Assembly: GCA_963835085.1 (NCBI GenBank)
Contig: CAWIED010000003.1
Span: forward strand, 1-15,853
Origin: JBDIAG01 sp963835085
GTDB taxonomy: Bacteria; Actinomycetota; Actinomycetes; Actinomycetales; CAWJMD01
Length of the DNA: 15,853 nucleotides
Direction: 5' to 3'
Below are positions 7,267 through 13,558 of the stretch, piece after piece (positions within the stretch are counted from its first letter, which is position 1; every line of letters starts with the position of its first letter). The notes beneath the pieces are model-generated. The model did no database searches. It was not told the origin of the DNA and was given only the letters and a program-made list of their open reading frames with translations. A program made the translations under genes and the position numbers.

Positions 7267-8610
7267 TCAGGTCGTGCAGTCGAGGTACTGCCAATGCCAG
7301 GCTTCGGGTTTGCTGCCGCCGGCGCGCGACCAGTACGGATCGCACCAGCCGAACCGGGGAGCGTTCTTCTGCATCCATACGTGCTGCGCACTGCCGAATG
7401 ACTGGATGCCGCCGCACAGGTCTACCGCCCGAGCCATGCCGTGGTTGGAGCGCCCGGGAGTCGCAGCCAACCCGGGCTTTTGCCGCTTCAGGAGAATCTG
7501 CACCGACAGCGGACGGTAGGAGTCGGTGACGCAGATCGGCGCCCCGAACGTTCCGGCGTACGCGGCACTCATGTTGTTGAACGCGGCAGCCGCGTCGGCC
7601 CGCAGCAGGTGACCCGGCGCGGCATAGAGCGGGCACAGCAGCGACGTCGGAATCCGGCCGTTGGGGTAACCGCTGATGTCGCCGCCCGGGCACGAGGACG
7701 ACACCCGACCGAGGATCATGTTGCCGCCCCCACGGCCTTTGGCCGCGGCCGCTGCTGCTGCCGCGTCGGCTTGAGCCTTCTGGTCGGCCATCTTCTGCGC
7801 CTGCGCCGAAGCGGAGGCCGCCTGCCGGGTGGTCGAGGCCAGCAGAGCATCGATCAACATCATCGTGGACGTCTGCTGGTTCACCGCGTTCTGCACCCGC
7901 GCCTGGGCGGCAACGGTGTTCTGATGTGCCACGGCTGCTGCCTCGGCCGCTGCGGCGGCACGGGTGGCGGCATCGGCCTCCACCGCGCGAGCCTCCTCGG
8001 CCGTGGCGAGCTGATTGTTGCCCAACTGCCCCACGAGGTTGGCGGTGTAGAGCCGCTCGGCCAGGTCGTCGATGGTGGTCGAGGAGGTCAGCACGCTCAC
8101 CAGTTGGTCGGTCTGGGTGAGCTGATCGCCGCGATACACCTGCGCCGCCCACTGGCCGGAGCTCTGCCGACCATGCTGGACGAGGGTGCGGGCGTTCGCC
8201 AGCCGCGCTTCCTGGTCGGCCTTGTCCGACAACGCCGCAGCCTCCGCCTGGCGAGCCTTGGCCTCCGCCGCGACGGCCGCCTCGAGTTGGGTCTGCAAAC
8301 TAGCCAACTGGGCCTGCGCCTGAGCGAGCGCCTGTTGCTGGTCTTTGGCCTGGGCGGCCAGGCTGGCCGCTTGCGCCTGTTTGGCGGCGATCTCGGCCGC
8401 GGTGGGCACGTGGTACGTCGAGGGCGTCTGTGGGGCGGCTTCGCCGTCGTCCGCCTGGGCCGGTGGAGCCGTCAGCAGGCAGACGGTGGTCAGTGCCACG
8501 GCGCTCACCGCGATGCGGTTGCGCCTTACATGCCGAGCAAGGGCCACGCTGTCATGCCTCACTTCATGGTCGCTGTTCGTGGGTCGCTGAGGGGGAAGGT
8601 CGATCGTCAC
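7267..8610 (-). CDS. Secreted coiled-coil protein with M15-type D-alanyl-D-alanine carboxypeptidase domain
   Basis: Predicted exported cell-wall enzyme of 447 residues. The N-terminus has a basic region (HVRRNR, 27-32) and a hydrophobic stretch AVSAVALTTVCLLT, with a likely signal-peptidase site after AQA at about residue 53. Residues 70-290 are Ala/Gln/Glu-rich with heptad character and few prolines, i.e. long coiled coil, ending in a poly-Ala run. Residues 300-447 form an M15/VanY-like zinc peptidase domain: DSYRPLSVQ (363-371), His390 and Asp397 in SNHGMARAVDLCGG, and Glu436/His439 in EAWHWQY. The expected activity is trimming the terminal D-Ala of peptidoglycan stems. The start is uncertain: GTG 8610 gives a long n-region, GTG 8562 a shorter one, and neither has a strong ribosome binding site. 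The coiled coil plus peptidase layout resembles RipA/EnvC-type wall hydrolases with a swapped catalytic domain. Confidence 0.88.
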   Translation of the reverse strand: MTIDLPPQRPTNSDHEVRHDSVALARHVRRNRIAVSAVALTTVCLLTAPPAQADDGEAAPQTPSTYHVPTAAEIAAKQAQAASLAAQAKDQQQALAQAQAQLASLQTQLEAAVAAEAKARQAEAAALSDKADQEARLANARTLVQHGRQSSGQWAAQVYRGDQLTQTDQLVSVLTSSTTIDDLAERLYTANLVGQLGNNQLATAEEARAVEADAATRAAAAAEAAAVAHQNTVAAQARVQNAVNQQTSTMMLIDALLASTTRQAASASAQAQKMADQKAQADAAAAAAAAKGRGGGNMILGRVSSSCPGGDISGYPNGRIPTSLLCPLYAAPGHLLRADAAAAFNNMSAAYAGTFGAPICVTDSYRPLSVQILLKRQKPGLAATPGRSNHGMARAVDLCGGIQSFGSAQHVWMQKNAPRFGWCDPYWSRAGGSKPEAWHWQYLDCTT

Positions 8611-8628
8611 GTACGGGCCATAGGGATG

Positions 8629-8652
8629 CTAAACGGATCTAAACGTTCAATC
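8629..8652 (-). promoter_or_regulatory. Possible operator upstream of the M15 gene
   Basis: CTAAACG occurs twice (8629-8635 and 8639-8645), 10 bp apart, about one helical turn. The second copy runs into AAACGTTCAATC (8641-8652). An 11-of-12 match, AAACGTTCGATC, lies in the same orientation just upstream of acs at 10797-10808. Both lie within about 45 bp of a start codon. No known regulator was matched; listed only as a candidate. Confidence 0.25.
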
Positions 8653-8766
8653 GGCCGGGACGCGCCGAGAGATTCAGCCGTTTTGTATGTGCCTTTACAC
8701 AAAGTCCTGCTTGACGTAAGCGCGCTACTCGCGAACCGCTGACCCGGCTAGCTCGACCCAACACAA

Positions 8767-8801
8767 AGGCGACGAAGAGACCCAAGGTCTCTTCGTCGCC
8801 T
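8767..8801 (-). terminator. Strong hairpin terminator of acs
   Basis: AGGCGACGAAGAGACC (8767-8782) pairs perfectly over 16 bp with 8786-8801 around a 3-nt loop. It begins 30 bp after the acs stop codon. Read on the minus strand, the stem is followed by TTTGTGTTGGG, a short T-rich tract. This is a convincing intrinsic-type terminator for acs and would insulate the M15 gene downstream. Confidence 0.8.
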
Positions 8802-8830
8802 CTGGCGTGCGCTCTACGGCAGGTCGGGGC

Positions 8831-10771
8831 TCAGCTTCCCTTGCCCGACATCCCCTCACTGATCTGCGACATCACCGACGAGTCGGCCAGTGTGGTGACA
8901 TCTCCGACGGTGCGGTTCTCGGCAACGTCCTTGAGCAGCCGGCGCATGATCTTGCCCGAGCGGGTCTTCGGCAGCTCTGGCACGATCATGATCTTCTTCG
9001 GCTTGGCGATGGCGCCGATGTGCGCTGCCACATGGTTGCGCAGGTCGACGATGAGCGCGTCCGGGTCGCTGTCGTCCACCCCCTCGCGCAGGATGACGAA
9101 GGCGCAGACCGACTGTCCGGTCATCTCGTCTGCGGCACCCACCACGGCAGCCTCGGCCACGGACGGGTGCGACACCAGCGCCGACTCGATCTCGGCTGTC
9201 GAGAGCCGGTGGCCCGAGACGTTCATGACGTCGTCGACCCGGCCCAGCAGCCAGATGTCTCCGTCGGCGTCGCGCTTGGCGCCGTCTCCGGCGAAGTACA
9301 TGTGCTCGAACCTCGACCAGTACGTGTCGATGTAGCGCTGCGGGTCGCCCCAGATGCCGCGCAGCATCGACGGCCACGGCTCGGTGAGCACAAGGAAGCC
9401 CGCCTCCTCGTTGGGCAGTGGCTCACCCTGGTCGTCGAGCACGTCGAGCGAGATGCCCGGCAGCGGCTGCTGGGCCGATCCGGGCTTGAGCGTGGTGACG
9501 CCCGGAAGCGGACTGATCATCATCGCGCCGGTCTCCGTCTGCCACCAGGTGTCGACGATGGGAGCCTTGCCCGACCCGATGACGCGGTGATACCACTTCC
9601 ATGCCTCGGGGTTGATCGACTCACCCACCGAGCCCAGCAGCCGGATCGACGACAGGTCGTACTCGGCCGGGATGTGCTCGCCCCACTTCATGAAGGTGCG
9701 AATCGCGGTGGGGGCCGTGTAGAGGAGCGACACCTTGTACTTCTGCACGATGTCCCACCAGCGTCCTTTGGTGGGGGTGTCGGGGGTGCCTTCGTACATG
9801 ATCTGGGTGGCGCCGTTGGCCAAGGGGCCATAGACGATGTAGGAGTGTCCGGTGACCCAGCCGATGTCGGCTGTGCACCAATACACGTCGGTGTCGGGGT
9901 GCAGGTCGAAGACGTACTTGTGGGTGTAGGCCGTCTGCACCAGGTAGCCCCCGGAGGTGTGCAGGATGCCCTTGGGCTTACCTGTGGTGCCGGAGGTGTA
10001 CAGGATGAACAGTGGGTGCTCTGCGTCGACGGGCTCGGGCGTGTGCTCGGAGGACGCGGCCTCCATCGCCTCATGCCACCAGAGGTCGCGGCCGTCCGTC
10101 CACTCGACGTCTTCGCCGGTGCGCTTGACCACGAGCACCTTTGAAACAGTCGGCGCGCCTTCGGCGAGGGCCTTGTCGACGGTGGCCTTGAGCGCGAACG
10201 GCTGGTTGCGCCGATAGCCGCCGTCGGAGGTGACGACGACCTTGGCCTCCGCGTCTTCGGCGCGCGAGCGCACCGCGTCTGCGGAGAACCCGCCGAACAC
10301 CACCGAGTGCGGGGCGCCCAGCCGGGCGCAGGCCAGCATGGTGATGGCCGCCTCGGGAATCATCGGCAGGTAGATCGCCACCCGGTCGCCCTTGCCGACA
10401 CCGAGATCGGTCAGGACGTTTGCTGCCTTGCTCACCTCGTCCTTGAGCTGGGCGTACGTGATGGTGCGGGTGTCGCCCGGCTCGCCCTCGAAGTGAATGG
10501 CCACCCGGTCGCCGTTGCCGGCTTCGACGTGCCGGTCGACGCAGTTGTACGAGACATTGAGCTGGCCGCCTACGAACCACTTGGCGAAGGGCGCCTGCGA
10601 CCAGTCGAGAGTCTCGGTGAAGTCGCTGTTCCAGGAGACGAGGTCGCGAGCCTGCTTGGCCCAGAACGCGAGCCGGTCGGCCTTGGCTTCCTCATAGAGG
10701 TCGGCCGAGGCGAGCGCGTCGGCCACGAATTCCTTGCTGGGCGGATAGGTCTGCGTGGTGTCCTCGGACAT
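8831..10771 (-). CDS. acs: Acetyl-CoA synthetase (acetate--CoA ligase, AMP-forming)
   Basis: Cytoplasmic enzyme that activates acetate with ATP and CoA to acetyl-CoA and AMP. The 646 residues match the usual length of about 650. It has the N-terminal ACAS region (WAKQARDLVSWNSDF, FVGGQLNVSYNCVDRH), the phosphate loop YTSGTTGKPKG, VYWCTADIGWVTGHSY, the adenine/acetate motif TWWQTETGAMMISPLPG, and the C-terminal hinge and lid. Lys607 in LPKTRSGKIMRR is the catalytic lysine that acetyltransferases modify in this family. I chose ATG 10771 because AGGGG lies 6 nt upstream. A TTG 9 codons earlier would keep the frame but lacks a ribosome binding site. The gene stands alone with its own terminator. 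A tandem 11-bp repeat about 55-75 bp upstream may be an operator. Confidence 0.97.
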   Translation of the reverse strand: MSEDTTQTYPPSKEFVADALASADLYEEAKADRLAFWAKQARDLVSWNSDFTETLDWSQAPFAKWFVGGQLNVSYNCVDRHVEAGNGDRVAIHFEGEPGDTRTITYAQLKDEVSKAANVLTDLGVGKGDRVAIYLPMIPEAAITMLACARLGAPHSVVFGGFSADAVRSRAEDAEAKVVVTSDGGYRRNQPFALKATVDKALAEGAPTVSKVLVVKRTGEDVEWTDGRDLWWHEAMEAASSEHTPEPVDAEHPLFILYTSGTTGKPKGILHTSGGYLVQTAYTHKYVFDLHPDTDVYWCTADIGWVTGHSYIVYGPLANGATQIMYEGTPDTPTKGRWWDIVQKYKVSLLYTAPTAIRTFMKWGEHIPAEYDLSSIRLLGSVGESINPEAWKWYHRVIGSGKAPIVDTWWQTETGAMMISPLPGVTTLKPGSAQQPLPGISLDVLDDQGEPLPNEEAGFLVLTEPWPSMLRGIWGDPQRYIDTYWSRFEHMYFAGDGAKRDADGDIWLLGRVDDVMNVSGHRLSTAEIESALVSHPSVAEAAVVGAADEMTGQSVCAFVILREGVDDSDPDALIVDLRNHVAAHIGAIAKPKKIMIVPELPKTRSGKIMRRLLKDVAENRTVGDVTTLADSSVMSQISEGMSGKGS

Positions 10772-10826
10772 CGTCGTCCCCTCGTCGTGACTGCTCAAAC
10801 GTTCGATCCCACCCTAATAGCACTCA

Positions 10827-10848
10827 CGTTGCGATGGCGTTGCGACGG
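10827..10848 (-). promoter_or_regulatory. Tandem 11-bp repeat upstream of acs
   Basis: CGTTGCGATGG (10827-10837) is followed directly by CGTTGCGACGG (10838-10848). The two copies match at 10 of 11 positions and sit one helical turn apart, 55-77 bp upstream of the acs start. The position suits an activator or repressor operator. I do not recognise the site of a known acetate regulator in it. Confidence 0.3.
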
Positions 10849-10978
10849 GTTCCCGGGCTGAGTTGGCAAGAGTTGGAGGGGATCAGGGCTGCTGCCGGGC
10901 GGCTCTCCAAGAGGTCAGGTGTTTGGGTGGCGTCGATGCCCGCGGGTGCCGGGCTGGACCGCGCTGGAGCCGTTGGAC

Positions 10979-11037
10979 TGTGACGTTGTTCGTCGAGATG
11001 TCACCAAGGTGGCGACGGATGGGTGAAGAACGTGACA
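10979..11037. repeat. Nested imperfect palindrome
   Basis: TGTGACGTTGTTC (10979-10991) and GAAGAACGTGACA (11025-11037) are complementary at 11 of 13 positions. Between them, GTCACC and GGTGGCGAC (11000-11016) form an inner stem with a 3-nt bulge and an AA loop. It could be a structured transcript, a regulator-binding site or chance in GC-rich DNA. Confidence 0.4.
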
Positions 11038-11123
11038 GGTGGAGGCGCGAGCGCGCTCAGGGCTGATGTTGCGGCTCTGGTGGCGGGAGCACACGTTGGC
11101 GGGCCCTTCTCGCGGGCTTGGGT

Positions 11124-11212
11124 TGTCCGATATCCGACACGGTTGTCGCGGTGGGTTTGGTTTTCGTGCTCAGCCAAGATCGTCGGCTCGCAATCGTGTC
11201 GGATAAAGGACA
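11124..11212. repeat. Palindromic repeat element, copy A (89 bp)
   Basis: The ends TGTCCGATATCCGACAC (11124-11140) and GTGTCGGATAAAGGACA (11196-11212) are complementary at 15 of 17 positions. The centre contains GTGCTCAGCC (11166-11175), flanked by a short TTGG/CCAA stem. It matches copy B at 11310-11400 in length, in the position of the central motif (offset 42 versus 43), and in the right half, where both share the blocks GGCT, GCA, CGGAT and GGACA in order. This is therefore a repeat family, not a chance hairpin. Confidence 0.7.
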
Positions 11213-11309
11213 TCGACCGGGCCTGCCCGCAAGATCAGCCGTACCTCGGCGGGTTCAGGGGCAGTGAGGGCCGGCGCCAAGTGGTCGGTCGCTGCTCTCG
11301 GCGCTTGGA

Positions 11310-11400
11310 TGTCCGGAATCCGGCTCGCTTCGATGGTGCGGGCCGGAGCTTTGTGCTCAGCCGAGCTTCGCGGGCTGGCACTGGCGCCGGATTCCGGACA
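11310..11400. repeat. Palindromic repeat element, copy B (91 bp)
   Basis: TGTCCGGAATCCGGC (11310-11324) and its exact complement (11386-11400) form a perfect 15-bp terminal stem. The central GTGCTCAGCC is at 11353-11362, flanked by inner GAGCT/AGCTT pairing. It is in the same orientation as copy A, 186 bp further on. The arms differ from copy A by paired changes (CGACAC/GTGTCG in A, CGGC/GCCG in B) that keep the stem. A hairpin with 8-bp arms follows at 11403-11438. Confidence 0.7.
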
Positions 11401-11402
11401 CT

Positions 11403-11438
11403 GACCCGGTCTGACCCCGTCGGACCGCGAACCGGGTC
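11403..11438. terminator. Hairpin with 8-bp arms downstream of repeat copy B
   Basis: GACCCGGT (11403-11410) and ACCGGGTC (11431-11438) are exact complements around a 20-nt loop. It starts 2 bp after repeat copy B. There is no T-run, so a terminator role is only one option; it may be part of the same structured element. Confidence 0.25.
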
Positions 11439-11641
11439 CTCGCTTCCCGGCCAGGCACCTGGCATAACGACCGCACAAACCAGCTAATCCGCCAGGCACT
11501 CGCCACCTATGACCATTGACTGACGTGGGAGATGCTCCAGCTGAAGACGGTCAGCTTCGGATGGCCCAGGGAGCCAGGGCGTTGCGGCACCCGCGCGCCA
11601 GCGGTGTAGCGCCGATGCGGCAACGCGGCGACACTGTCGCC

Positions 11642-12649
11642 ATGAGTGCGGGCAGCACATTCGACCCCTGGGCGCCGCCTGGCCGTAGTGAAGAGCCGAG
11701 GGCAGCCTGGGGAGCCGGCCCACCAGCACCGGCGCCGACGGCCGTTCCGGCGCAAGCACCCCGAGGACGACGACTGCCCGGCTGGAGCTACGGGGCAATC
11801 GCCTTCATCGCCTTCGTGGCCATGCAGCTTCCCTCCGCGTTGGCGTGGCTGATCGAGCAACGACGTTTCGGCCTGGTCGCGCCGCCGTTTCCGACGTGGA
11901 CCTCGCTTGCCTACTACTGGGCCTACGACTCGTTGATCTGGTCGACCACGGCGCTGGCGGGGCTGGTGGCCGCGCTGCTGGTGCGCCATTGGGCCGCCCT
12001 GATCGGGGTCGCAGCGGGAGTTCTGGCCGGGGCCCTGGGAGAGATTCCGGTCGTCGCCGCAGGTCGTGCCACCGCTGCAGGGTTGCTGATGGGTGTGGTG
12101 CTCGGTCTGTCGGTCGCGTTGACCAGCACGCTCCTGACTGTGCTGCTGGCGCGCTGGTGGTGGGGACGGATCGTGGTGCTGGCAGCGGCCATCCCGCTGG
12201 TCGCCGATCAGGTGCGGCTCGTCGACCTGGCCTACCTGCTCAGCGATCTGCCGAAGGGCGTCCTGCCGCCGTCGGCCACCTTGCTCACGCCTGTGCTGGT
12301 GGGACTGGCCGTCCTGGCGACGTTGGTGTGCTCGGGCCTGAGCTGGTTCGGGGCCCGCCACAACGGTTTTCCCCGCTCGCTGCTGGTGGCTCTGGTGGCC
12401 ACAGCGCTTGCCGTCTTCGTGCTCGTCCCACTGCGGTTCTCGCTGCTAGACCTCACCGGGGCGATCGTGGCCAGCCTGTACCCCGACCCTGGCCGGCGTG
12501 CCTACAGCCCCGACTCGTGGGGGTACATGCCTGGGTTGATCGAAGCTCATCCGGTCGTGTTTGCCCTGGCGGTCGTGGTCGGAGCGGGTCTGTCGTTGCT
12601 GCTGCGACTCACGAGCCCGGCAGAGGCCGGCAAGCCCGCTGCGAGGTGA
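11642..12649 (+). CDS. Uncharacterised multi-pass membrane protein
   Basis: The 335-residue protein has no family that I recognise. A Pro/Ala-rich, probably cytoplasmic N-terminus (residues 1-48) precedes about eight hydrophobic segments: about 50-70, 88-114, 117-140, 144-170, 176-196, 213-236, 246-268 and 303-323. The loop 280-302 carries PDPGRRAYSPDSWGYMPG and is probably exposed. ATG 11642 was chosen because the protein character begins there. The frame is open back to 11516, but that part is unlike protein. There is no good ribosome binding site, so a leaderless start is possible. The stop TGA is followed in the same frame by the open Rhs reading frame, so the two frames are separated only by this codon. 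A role in anchoring, exporting or protecting against the Rhs protein is possible but not shown. Confidence 0.7.
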   Translation: MSAGSTFDPWAPPGRSEEPRAAWGAGPPAPAPTAVPAQAPRGRRLPGWSYGAIAFIAFVAMQLPSALAWLIEQRRFGLVAPPFPTWTSLAYYWAYDSLIWSTTALAGLVAALLVRHWAALIGVAAGVLAGALGEIPVVAAGRATAAGLLMGVVLGLSVALTSTLLTVLLARWWWGRIVVLAAAIPLVADQVRLVDLAYLLSDLPKGVLPPSATLLTPVLVGLAVLATLVCSGLSWFGARHNGFPRSLLVALVATALAVFVLVPLRFSLLDLTGAIVASLYPDPGRRAYSPDSWGYMPGLIEAHPVVFALAVVVGAGLSLLLRLTSPAEAGKPAAR

Positions 12650-13558
12650 GTAAGGCAGGACTCCGGGGCCGGGGCTGTCCCGACCACCCGGTGGACGACC
12701 ATCACGGTCGACCCGAACGGCGACGGTGCCGCCTCCACGGACATCGGGCCAGTGTCGGCAAACCTGCTGACGGGCGAGGCAACGCTATCCGCCGAAGACG
12801 TGTCCGAGTTCGGGGTCAGCATCGGACGAGTCGCGAACTCGCGGGATCCCTCCGCGGGGTACCGGCCCCAGGCCGAGCTGTTGACAGCGAACCAGCAGAA
12901 CATCGGCACAAACACGGCGGGGTTCACGAGCGGTACCTACGCCACAGTGACCCGCGACACCAGCCTGGGTCATTCCGGCACCGACTCTCTCAAGGTGGTC
13001 CCGAAGGGCTCCAGCGGGGAATCGTTCAGCACGGTCGGCTCGAGTGATGGAGGAATGGCCTCCTACCTGAGTCCGGGCCATCGGTACCGGGTCTCGGGAT
13101 GGATGTTCGTTCCGGCCGCGACCGGGTTGTCCCCGTCCCCGAACCCCGACGACCGGGGGCTGCGGATGGTCGCGTTCACCCGGATCGGGTCTGGTAGTTA
13201 CGTCAAGACCGCCAGCTCCCGCCCGACCGTGACCGATTCCTGGGTCAAGGTGAGCTTCGACGTCGAGATCCCAGCCGGGGCCACCGAAGCCTTCCTGCGG
13301 CTGTACAACGGCAACACCGAGGCATCGGGCAAGGCCGTGTACTTCGACGATCTTTCCGTTCAGCAGATCTGGGCCCCGTTCGGGCCGCAGTGGGCGCTAG
13401 GCGTGGACGACGAGTCCTCCGATACCGGGTACGAAAGGATCACTCGCCCCGAGCCCGACCTGCTTCTGGTGCACCTGTCCGGTGGCAGCCAGATCGGGTT
13501 CTACGGCAATGGGGCCGGAGCTTGGTTCCCCGAACCGGGTGCGGAGGGCTGTCCTTGA
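12650..13558 (+). pseudogene. Rhs/YD-repeat protein, N-terminal part with carbohydrate-binding module; start lost, ends at a frameshift
   Basis: The frame is open directly after the TGA of the membrane protein, but the first start codon is GTG 12752, inside a conserved region and without a ribosome binding site. It reads TRWTTITVDPNGDG, then DIGPVSANLLTGEATLSAED and FGVSIGRVANSRDPSAGY, typical of the region before the YD repeats in actinobacterial Rhs proteins. A signal peptide and upstream domains expected in that family are absent. A beta-rich stretch follows (about 12880-13370: NTAGFTSGTYATV, YRVSGWMFVPA, VKVSFDVEIPAG, AVYFDDLSVQQ), like a CBM4/9-type jelly roll. The frame then stops with TGA 13556-13558, right after GAEGC. 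The family-like continuation LSLTANGTGWRLADIDGT lies in the next frame, so one base is apparently missing near 13549. If expressed, the 268-residue piece from GTG 12752 would be a fragment. Confidence 0.75.

Larger units (their letters stand above)
10772..11641. other. 870-bp palindrome-rich non-coding region
   Basis: This is the longest stretch without a gene in the window. Open frames across it have no ribosome binding site and no protein-like composition. It holds the acs promoter side (10772-10850), a nested palindrome (10979-11037), two homologous elements of about 90 bp (11124-11212 and 11310-11400), a hairpin with 8-bp arms GACCCGGT/ACCGGGTC (11403-11410 and 11431-11438), and an inverted repeat GCGTTGC/GCAACGC before the membrane-protein gene (about 11579-11626). 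Hidden structured RNAs or repeat elements are likelier than a protein gene. Confidence 0.6.

Noticed and set aside
7441..8742. Long plus-strand open frame of 433 codons opposite the M15 protein gene
   Set aside because: The minus-strand product has a signal peptide, coiled coil and catalytic motifs. The plus-strand frame is Gly/Arg/Leu-rich shadow sequence.
8807..10144. Long plus-strand open frame of 445 codons opposite acs
   Set aside because: It is antisense to a well-supported acs gene. Its composition (Arg, His, Val, Gly rich, low complexity) is what high-GC coding DNA gives on the opposite strand, and it has no ribosome binding site.
11124..11400. Two similar repeat units considered as a CRISPR array or integron attC sites
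   Set aside because: There are only two units with unequal sequence, no regular spacers, no cas or integrase gene nearby, and no conserved attC core triplets.
11023..11487. Plus-strand open frame of 154 codons in the palindrome-rich region
   Set aside because: The repeat elements supply most of the frame, it lacks hydrophobic-core or domain features, and the same repeats are also open in other frames. Structured DNA or RNA explains it better.
11845..13047. Plus-strand open frame of 400 codons spanning the membrane protein and Rhs start
   Set aside because: It runs in a different frame across two genes with clear protein character and is Arg/Gly-rich, typical of a frame-shifted shadow.
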